NCBI GenBank assembly: GCA_039818825.1
Contig: JBCBTD010000019.1
Coordinates: forward strand, 3,445 to 67,444
DNA length: 64,000 nucleotides
Direction of reading: 5' to 3'
Source: JBCBTD01 sp039818825
Lineage (GTDB): Bacteria; Pseudomonadota; Alphaproteobacteria; Geminicoccales; Geminicoccaceae
Below are positions 58,604-64,000 of this stretch, in pieces. The stretch's first letter is position 1; each line of letters begins with the position of its first letter. Under the pieces are notes generated by a model. It was not told the origin of the DNA. It saw only the letters and a list, made by a program, of their open reading frames with translations, and did not search any database. Position numbers and translations under genes: made by a program.

Positions 58604-59938
58604 ATGCGCACCAGCCTCGTCGTGATCGTTGGAGTAGCGTTGGCGTTGGGCTTGGCGAGTTCGCCCGGGTGGGCGCGGTCTGCGCTGCTCGCCCAAGACG
58701 ACCTGGAGCTCGTCGTCGGTGACGCCGCCAAGGCGCGGATCGCAGAACTCTACACTCGTTTCGATCCGGACTTCGATGCGCAGCGGGCCGCTCGCCGCGA
58801 GCGTTTCGACGAGCTTGGTCGCGTCCTCTTCGAGCGCGAGATCACCGGCGACGGGCTGGACTGCTCGCGAGCGATCTTCACCGAGGCCAAGTGGCTGGTC
58901 AGCTACACCGCCTGGTGGGAGCGCATCGATGCCAAGCTCGACCAGCTCGAACGCAGTTTCGCCATCGACGACCAGAGCTACGCGCGGCGGCCGTCGACCG
59001 ATGGCATGTTCGGTTGGTGCGCGTCGGAGGAGTTCATCCAGGTCGAGGCGACGCTCGAGCAGTACTTCCTGCTGGCGGATGCCAACCAGCAGCCGGCGGT
59101 GAAGCGCAAGCCGCTGGACTGGGCGCAAAGCCCGGAAGCGCTGGTCGCTTACCTCCAGAGCCTGCTGATCGCCGACGTGGCCCGGACGGGCGAGGACACG
59201 CGCTCGCGGGTGGGCGGGCTGGTGAGCATGATGGCGGCGACGGCCAGCCGCGACCACGTCGTGCGTTTGATCCGCGAGACGTCGGCCATGCCGGCCGACG
59301 ATCGGCCAAGGTCGGGCCTCGTGATCGACGCCATCCGTTCGTTCATCGACGCCTGGCAGGACCCCGAGACCGGCTATTGGGGCGCGTGGTACGAGGGCGA
59401 CGACGGTGTGTTCAAGACCACCGACCTGTCGATCACCTATCACATCGTCCACGCGCGCCGCGGACACGTCGAACGCTGGCCCGAGCTGATCAGGACCACG
59501 TTGGCGCTGCGCGATCAGGCCTATCCGTTCGGCTGGGAGAGTGCCGGTCGCTGGACCAATCACAACAACTACGATCTCGCGCGCCTCTTCCGCTACGGCT
59601 GGCCGGACATGACCGAAGCCCAGCGGGCCGAGGTCGTCGAAACCCTTCAGACGATGCTGGACTGGTCGTTCGAAGAAACCCTGGCGCCAAACCATGCGGG
59701 CTTCGTGCTCGTTCCGGAGCTGTCGAGCTCGGTCGGCGCCGAGTTCTACTTCGGGGTCTCGTTCCTCGATGCCGTAGGCTATTTCGCCGATCCGCCCTGG
59801 GCGCCGGGGCTGGAACGTCCGGCGCCGGTCGGCGAGGTGTGCGAAGCGTTGATCGCACACGCGGCCACCTTGCCCTTCGACGTTTACGCCGAGGGGGCCA
59901 AGAAGAAGCTGGCGCGAGGTTGCGCTTGGCACCGTTGA
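58604..59938 (+). CDS. Secreted protein of unknown function with a QW-like motif
   Basis: 444 residues. Signal peptide at 1-24 (cleavage near GWA). The mature protein is mostly helical with five cysteines, including an early CSRA and an internal WCASEE. Residues 252-259 read QDPETGYW, which fits the QxxxxGxW repeat of terpene-cyclase-like alpha/alpha toroids, and FGWESAGRWTNHNNYDLARLF follows near 308-328. Only one QW-like unit is clear, so membership in that fold is a guess. I do not recognise the family. It lies 82 bases after the TIGR02300 gene. Confidence 0.75.
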   Translation: MRTSLVVIVGVALALGLASSPGWARSALLAQDDLELVVGDAAKARIAELYTRFDPDFDAQRAARRERFDELGRVLFEREITGDGLDCSRAIFTEAKWLVSYTAWWERIDAKLDQLERSFAIDDQSYARRPSTDGMFGWCASEEFIQVEATLEQYFLLADANQQPAVKRKPLDWAQSPEALVAYLQSLLIADVARTGEDTRSRVGGLVSMMAATASRDHVVRLIRETSAMPADDRPRSGLVIDAIRSFIDAWQDPETGYWGAWYEGDDGVFKTTDLSITYHIVHARRGHVERWPELIRTTLALRDQAYPFGWESAGRWTNHNNYDLARLFRYGWPDMTEAQRAEVVETLQTMLDWSFEETLAPNHAGFVLVPELSSSVGAEFYFGVSFLDAVGYFADPPWAPGLERPAPVGEVCEALIAHAATLPFDVYAEGAKKKLARGCAWHR

Positions 59939-60040
59939 GCCGGTGTCTGCACATCCGCGTATGCCTCGACCATTTTCATAAAATCTGAACGATCCGTTCC
60001 GGTTATGCTCCCCTCACTGCATCAACGGGGGGTTTGGCGC

Positions 60041-60736
60041 ATGCTGCGTGGTTTCGTTCTGGGGCTCTCTGCCCTTGCGGTTGCCGGAGTTGCCGACGCG
60101 GCGCCCGTGAATCTGCTGGTCAACGGCGGGTTCGAACAGGCGCCGGCGGGCCCGGGCATCGTCAACGGGCGGACGTTCGGCACCATGCCGGGCCAGGGCG
60201 GTTCGCGCAGCTGGGACGTCTGGTCGAGCGAGAACGGCGGTGGGCTGCCCGGCTGGGCCACCCAGGGCAACGGCGTCGAAGTGCAAACTCGGCGGACCAT
60301 CGGCGGCGCGGACCCGGTCTCCGGCGACTACTACGTCGAACTCGACAGCCATCCGCACGGACCGGACAGCAACAGCACGATCCTGCAGACGGTCAGCCTC
60401 GGCGTCGGTACCTACGCGCTCAGCTACTGGTACCAGCCGCGGACCAACCGCGCCGGTGACAATGGGCTGGAGGTGTTGTGGGACGGCGACGTGATCGGCA
60501 CCCACGACGAGCGTAGCGGCGCCCAGGCCGGCTGGGTCCAGTTCTTCGCCAATCTCGACGTCACCGCGGCCGGTGACCATGCGCTCGGCTTCCGCGCGAC
60601 CGGGCTGGCCAACACCACGGGCGCGCTGCTCGACGACGTGGCGCTCACCCAGACCCCGATCCCGGCGGCCTTGCCGCTGCTGGGTGCCGGCTTCGCCGGC
60701 CTCGCATTCTGGCGTCGCCGTCAACGGCGCGCCTGA
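60041..60736 (+). CDS. PEP/VPLPA-CTERM-like secreted protein, DUF642-like
   Basis: 231 residues. ATG 60041 has GGGGGG upstream; it starts a signal peptide ending in ADA near residue 20. The mature protein begins NLLVNGGFEQAPAG, a pattern of DUF642 or related carbohydrate-binding beta-sandwiches. The C-terminus, residues 205-231, is TPIPAALPLLGAGFAGLAFW plus an Arg cluster, a sorting tag very like those of the two proteins near 37000. The same tag in three places suggests one sorting enzyme elsewhere in the genome. Confidence 0.85.
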   Translation: MLRGFVLGLSALAVAGVADAAPVNLLVNGGFEQAPAGPGIVNGRTFGTMPGQGGSRSWDVWSSENGGGLPGWATQGNGVEVQTRRTIGGADPVSGDYYVELDSHPHGPDSNSTILQTVSLGVGTYALSYWYQPRTNRAGDNGLEVLWDGDVIGTHDERSGAQAGWVQFFANLDVTAAGDHALGFRATGLANTTGALLDDVALTQTPIPAALPLLGAGFAGLAFWRRRQRRA

Positions 60737-60748
60737 ACCAGTCGTCCC

Positions 60749-60782
60749 GCCCCCGCCGCAACACCCGTCATGCGGCGGGGGC
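60749..60782. terminator. Strong hairpin between the CTERM gene and a small minus-strand gene
   Basis: GCCCCCGCCGC and GCGGCGGGGGC form a perfect 11-bp stem with a 12-base loop. It lies 13 bases after the CTERM stop and 7 bases beyond the stop of the small minus-strand ORF, so it can end transcription from both sides. There is no T tract. Confidence 0.6.
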
Positions 60783-60788
60783 TCGTGC

Positions 60789-60896
60789 TCAGAGCATCCA
60801 GACGACCAAGGCCAACATGGCGCTGAGCACGACCACCAGACCAAGCCCATAGGCGTTGACGCGCCACACGTCGCGGCGAAGGCTGCCAGTGCTCAT
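60789..60896 (-). CDS. Small single-span membrane peptide, unknown
   Basis: 35 residues. ATG 60896 has a clear AAAGGAG ribosome site 8 bases upstream. Residues 1-14 are basic (SLRRDVWR), and 15-35 form one hydrophobic helix ending in VVWML. The small size, strong ribosome site, basic-then-hydrophobic pattern and a flanking terminator support a real gene. No family is recognised. It is transcribed toward the convergent CTERM gene. Confidence 0.6.
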   Translation of the reverse strand: MSTGSLRRDVWRVNAYGLGLVVVLSAMLALVVWML

Positions 60897-61305
60897 CGTG
60901 GTCACTCCTTTGTCCATCTGACATTACCATCGTGTACGCCAGCCAGCCGGCGGCGGCAACCGAGCGCGGCCCGAAATCGGCCGCCGACGGCCTCGCCCTC
61001 TTCGCCGCAAGCCACTGGCCAAAAAAGACAAACCGCCGATCTGGCTTCGTTTCGCAATCGGCGCTCACGACCATTCCCACCGTCGCGTGCCGCCGACCGT
61101 AGCGACCAAGTAGGATAGTGGTCTCTGCCGGCGACAGGAAGCTCGACGTCGGTGGCGCGCGATCATCACCCCTCGCCGTCGTTCTCGCGCACCGACGGTC
61201 ACTTGGTTCGCTGCCCGGATCGAAGGGAACGATTGCGTGCGGCTGGCAGTGGTGCTCCATAGCCTGGCGGCGGCGACAAGACCGCCGGGACGGGGAGCAG
61301 GTGGC
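60897..61305. other. 409-base intergenic region without a recognised gene
   Basis: It holds the promoter regions of the small minus-strand peptide and of the homocysteine S-methyltransferase, plus the hairpin at 61034-61063. I looked for a SAM-II, SAH or cobalamin riboswitch ahead of the methyltransferase and saw none. Reading frames here lack ribosome sites and look like GC artefacts. Confidence 0.5.
61021..61063 (-). terminator. Terminator-like hairpin with T-rich tail, no gene assigned
   Basis: On the minus strand CGCCGAT and ATCGGCG (61057-61063 and 61034-61040) form a 7-bp stem with a 16-base loop, followed by GTTTGTC and six T residues (61021-61026). It lies 138 bases upstream of the small peptide at 60896. 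It could end a small RNA or act as a leader attenuator for that peptide. Confidence 0.4.
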
Positions 61306-62223
61306 ATGGACCTCGCCTTGACCAAGCCCTTCGTGCTGCTCGACGGCGGCACGGGCCAGGAACTCATCCTACGCAGCGCTGCCGGCGCCAAGCCGCTGTG
61401 GTCGGCCCAGGTGCTGATGGACGAGCCGGACCTCGTCACCGCCGTGCACCGCGACTTCATCGAGGCGGGCGCCGACGTCATCACGCTCAACACCTATTCG
61501 GCCACCCCGCGGCGCTTGTGGCGCAACGGGCTGCCGGACATCACCGCCGAACTCCACCGCGCCGCGATCGATGCAGCCAACCGCGCACGCTCCGAGGCCG
61601 GCCGTCCCGTGCAGCTCGCCGGTTGCCTGCCGCCGCTGGTCGCCAGCTACCGGCCGGAACTGGCACCGCCGCGCGCGGAGGCGCGGGCCGAGTTCGCCGC
61701 GCTCGTCGCGCTTCAGGCCCCGGACGTCGATCTCTTCATCATCGAGACGATGACCTCGATCGCCGAGGCCGTGGCGGCGACCGAAGCGGCGGTCGATTCG
61801 GGCAAGCCCGCCTGGACGGCGGTGTCGGTCGACGACCGCGACGGCACCCTTCTGCGCTCCGGTGAGCCCATCACCGACGCCTTCACTGCGATCGAGGAGG
61901 CAGGCGCCGTCGCCGTCCTCGTCAATTGCTCGTCGCCCGAAGCCGTGGGTGCCGGCCTCCGTCACGTGCTGACCTCTGCCCGCCAGCAGCGCCTTCCCAT
62001 CGGCGGCTACGCCAACGGCTTCGTCTCCGTCGATGCGCTGGAACCCGGCGTCACGGTCGACGTGCTCGAGACGCGCATCGACCTCGGACCGGAAGCCTAC
62101 GCCGAGCACGCCACGGGCTGGATCGAGGCCGGCGCCCGCATCATCGGCGGCTGCTGCGCCGTCGGCCCCGCCCACATCGCCGCGCTAGCGCGGCTGCGGG
62201 CGGAGGTGATGCAGGCGGCTTAG
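61306..62223 (+). CDS. Homocysteine S-methyltransferase family protein
   Basis: 305 residues of the Pfam S-methyl_trans family (MmuM/BHMT type), which moves methyl groups to homocysteine for methionine synthesis. The zinc ligands are Cys208 (VNCSSPE) and Cys283-Cys284 (IIGGCCAVGP), and the barrel starts LLDGGTGQEL at residues 11-20. ATG 61306 has GGAG and AGG sites upstream; a GTG at 61237 is in frame but adds an unconserved stretch. The methyl donor cannot be assigned from the sequence. Confidence 0.9.
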   Translation: MDLALTKPFVLLDGGTGQELILRSAAGAKPLWSAQVLMDEPDLVTAVHRDFIEAGADVITLNTYSATPRRLWRNGLPDITAELHRAAIDAANRARSEAGRPVQLAGCLPPLVASYRPELAPPRAEARAEFAALVALQAPDVDLFIIETMTSIAEAVAATEAAVDSGKPAWTAVSVDDRDGTLLRSGEPITDAFTAIEEAGAVAVLVNCSSPEAVGAGLRHVLTSARQQRLPIGGYANGFVSVDALEPGVTVDVLETRIDLGPEAYAEHATGWIEAGARIIGGCCAVGPAHIAALARLRAEVMQAA

Positions 62224-62471
62224 GTCGGGCTAGCAGCCGATCACGGGGCACGCTGGTGCTTCAGCCATGGACGCGCCGCCGGCGCTCGCACGGCCGTCGC
62301 CGGCCTATTGCGGTCATGCCCGATCTCGGCCGATGAGTCGGCTTTCCCAGGCAGACGCGTCAAAAACCGCGGCCACAACGCGTGCCAAAAGGGAAGATTC
62401 TTGGCGCGATAATCTCGGGTCGATACCAGCCAATTCCTTAGCTGCCTTGAGGGTTCAGGGCGATCTCGCGA

Positions 62472-64000
62472 TTACTTCAACGTGGTAGTATACCGCTTCA
62501 GAAATTCACCACCGTTGAAGCCGTGATTGGCGAGCAATTCGTTGATCTGCTTCTGGTTGTTGAGAATGTCGGGATCGCCTAGTGACTTGGCGAAGTCGGC
62601 GAGCGCCGTGCGCAGCTTCTTGAGTTCCTTTTCCGTCATGATCCGCATGCCCTCGACCTCAGAAGCCCCGTCGCCCAGGGTTCTCAGCGGATGGATGATG
62701 ACGGGCGTGCCGTTTCCAGCTTTCGTGTATTTTCCGAAGAACCACGACATCGCCTGATCGAGCTGGCCCAGGTCGGTCTTGGAAATGCCCTTCTCGGATG
62801 CCGCGTTGTTCTTGCATTCTATGACCAGGAACGATCCGTCCGGCTGCGCCCAGAGATTGTCCGGTCCTTCATCGTTGAACTGCTTTTCGGGACGCTGGGA
62901 ATGCAACCCGATGAACCGGGCGACGCTATCGATGGCCGTCTCGAACTTCTCCGGTGTCACGATTTGAAAGCGCAGATCGTCCGTAAGCTGGTTGACCTCA
63001 AGTATCCGGTCGGCGGCTTCGAGAAAGCGTTCCTGATGATAGGATTGCACTTCCGCGGCTTGTGCACCTTCCTGGGCTGCGAGCTTCTGATAGGCGATGC
63101 CGTCCATCGGGCGTAGGACGTTTGGGTTCAACTGGTGCGCCGCAAGCAACGTCTTTTGAGATGCAGCCGGGTTCAGATGATGTTGCATGGCGGCCAGCTT
63201 CGACATGAGCCATGCCTTTTCATCGTCATCTTGCGCGGCGTTGGCGGCGGCGCTGAGCAGAGCGGCGGCAGCCTTATAGTCCCCGGAGCGGGCCGTATCG
63301 AAGGAACGCCTCACGGCGACGCTGGCCTTGTCAAGAACCAACCCCGTCTTGGCCTGAGCTTTCAGGAGCGTTTTCTTGCTGACCTTGACCCAGGACGGAT
63401 CGCGCTTGAGACACTGGTTGATGACGCCCGCCATCCCGTCGATATCAACTCCATCGAGTTGCTTGGCGATCTTCTTTGAAAGGTCGAGCTGCGCCTGCGT
63501 AGCGGGCGTCAGCAGCTTGAGTCCGGCCGGCGACTTTACGCGGCGCGTGAGTTTTGATCCGGCAAGCAGCACGACGCAATAATCGTCGTTGGAACGCACG
63601 CCGCGCCCCATACCCTGTTCGATCCGTTGCATCTGCCGCCTGAGCCCGGTCTGGGAGTCGCTTAGGACCGCCATGTCCGTCAGGTCGGAGAACGATGCTA
63701 CCTCGGGCAGATTGTGAATCACCAAAACGCGGCACGCATCGTGCGGCAGGTCGATGCCGTCATACCTGTTCACAAGGACGGTCAGCCCAACATGGCCTTC
63801 GCGTAGCTTGTCTACGCCATCGACGACGTTGGCGGCCGTGAGCGTCTGATCGGCAACGTCCTCCCAATCCTTGGCAGCGCTTTTCGAGGGCACGATAACG
63901 ACAACGTTTTTGTCTTTCGCCAGACGGGTGAGCAGGCCCTTGATTTTATCTAAGGTGATGTCGGGGTTCAGCTCCTGCGCATGATCCTCATGCCGCAGGA
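62472..64000 (-). CDS. DinG/XPD-type helicase fused to a PD-(D/E)XK-like nuclease, 5' part missing
   Basis: The reading frame is open to the right edge, giving at least 509 residues of the C-terminal part. The second helicase domain has the typical NRYDGIDLPHDACRVLVI segment (about 63775-63710) and motif VI QGMGRGVRS (63594-63617), a close match to DinG/XPD-type QGxGRxxRS. A helical linker follows. Then GPDNLW ... FLVIECKNN (62811-62861) gives Asp-x13-Glu-x-Lys, the core of a PD-(D/E)XK nuclease, with QLDQAMSWFF after it. Walker A and DEAH motifs would lie outside the window. Base composition is lower in GC than all neighbours. The 248 bases after the stop hold no gene I can see. Confident on the helicase, moderate on the nuclease. 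Confidence 0.85.
   Translation of the reverse strand, partial: LRHEDHAQELNPDITLDKIKGLLTRLAKDKNVVVIVPSKSAAKDWEDVADQTLTAANVVDGVDKLREGHVGLTVLVNRYDGIDLPHDACRVLVIHNLPEVASFSDLTDMAVLSDSQTGLRRQMQRIEQGMGRGVRSNDDYCVVLLAGSKLTRRVKSPAGLKLLTPATQAQLDLSKKIAKQLDGVDIDGMAGVINQCLKRDPSWVKVSKKTLLKAQAKTGLVLDKASVAVRRSFDTARSGDYKAAAALLSAAANAAQDDDEKAWLMSKLAAMQHHLNPAASQKTLLAAHQLNPNVLRPMDGIAYQKLAAQEGAQAAEVQSYHQERFLEAADRILEVNQLTDDLRFQIVTPEKFETAIDSVARFIGLHSQRPEKQFNDEGPDNLWAQPDGSFLVIECKNNAASEKGISKTDLGQLDQAMSWFFGKYTKAGNGTPVIIHPLRTLGDGASEVEGMRIMTEKELKKLRTALADFAKSLGDPDILNNQKQINELLANHGFNGGEFLKRYTTTLK

Noticed and set aside
57569..59932. Minus-strand frame of nearly 790 codons across aroA, the TIGR02300 gene and the secreted protein
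   Set aside because: It runs opposite three well-supported genes in other frames, and its product has mirrored low-complexity composition.
60721..61260. 179-codon minus-strand frame after the CTERM gene
   Set aside because: No ribosome site and no recognisable domain; it runs in a different frame over the better-supported 35-residue peptide.
60897..61305. Riboswitch ahead of the homocysteine S-methyltransferase
   Set aside because: I looked for SAM-II, SAH and cobalamin-type core sequences and found none; the only stem is a minus-strand terminator-like hairpin.
61237..61305. Earlier GTG start for the homocysteine S-methyltransferase
   Set aside because: It adds 23 residues before the conserved LLDGGTG strand and lacks a good ribosome site, whereas ATG 61306 has one.

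Overview
The window reads as a GC-rich alphaproteobacterial chromosome segment, probably from the Rhodospirillales or a relative (inference from gene content and order). Pointers are the order nuoA-N / birA / coaX / rnj / mce / DUF1467 / proS / lolC / lolD / dnaE, the short ProRS without an editing insertion, the zinc-ribbon TIGR02300 protein, and the cluster aroA-cmk-rpsA-ihfB-lapA ... pyrF-trpF-trpB-trpA-accD-folC. There is no rRNA, CRISPR array, insertion sequence or origin. Most of the window is dense housekeeping DNA with frequent 4-nt stop/start overlaps and several TTG starts backed by good Shine-Dalgarno sites.

Layout: 1-219, a truncated tRNA-Val(TAC) on the minus strand and a complete tRNA-Asp(GTC). 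230-568, a small secreted repeat protein on the minus strand. 725-14866, the complete 14-subunit complex I operon, running on without a clear break through birA, coaX, RNase J, methylmalonyl-CoA epimerase and a DUF1467 membrane protein to a terminator at about 18850. 18926-25625, proS, the lipoprotein exporter lolCD and dnaE. 25672-30892, mrp (minus) divergent from hflK-hflC-DUF2065-degP. 30904-36310, serB (minus), miaA, then branched-chain amino acid genes ilvI-ilvN-ilvC. 36394-37944, two PEP/VPLPA-CTERM-like secreted proteins (minus). 38186-39917, a candidate leucine-rich leader peptide and hairpin region ahead of leuA. 40020-45614, the rod-shape operon mreB-mreC-mreD-mrdA-rodA. 45637-58053, a long minus-strand block: folC, accD, trpA, trpB, trpF, pyrF, a covalent-FAD amino-acid oxidase, an ornithine cyclodeaminase-family protein, lapA, ihfB, rpsA, cmk and aroA (listed against the direction of transcription). 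58163-62223, the TIGR02300 protein, a secreted protein of unknown function with a QW-like motif, a third CTERM-type protein, a 35-residue membrane peptide (minus) and a homocysteine S-methyltransferase.

The right edge changes character. From about 62400 the DNA is visibly less GC-rich, and a minus-strand gene that runs off the window encodes the C-terminal half of a DinG/XPD-type helicase fused to a PD-(D/E)XK-like nuclease domain. This is the best candidate for the edge of an accessory, possibly defence-related, island. Its N-terminal half and neighbours lie outside the window, so a system cannot be defined from here.

Other points of interest are the leuA attenuator-like leader, the oxidase/ketimine-reductase-like pair inserted into the rpsA-trp cluster, a probable CTG start for lolC, the overlapping start codons of serB and miaA, and an orphan terminator-like hairpin near 61040.
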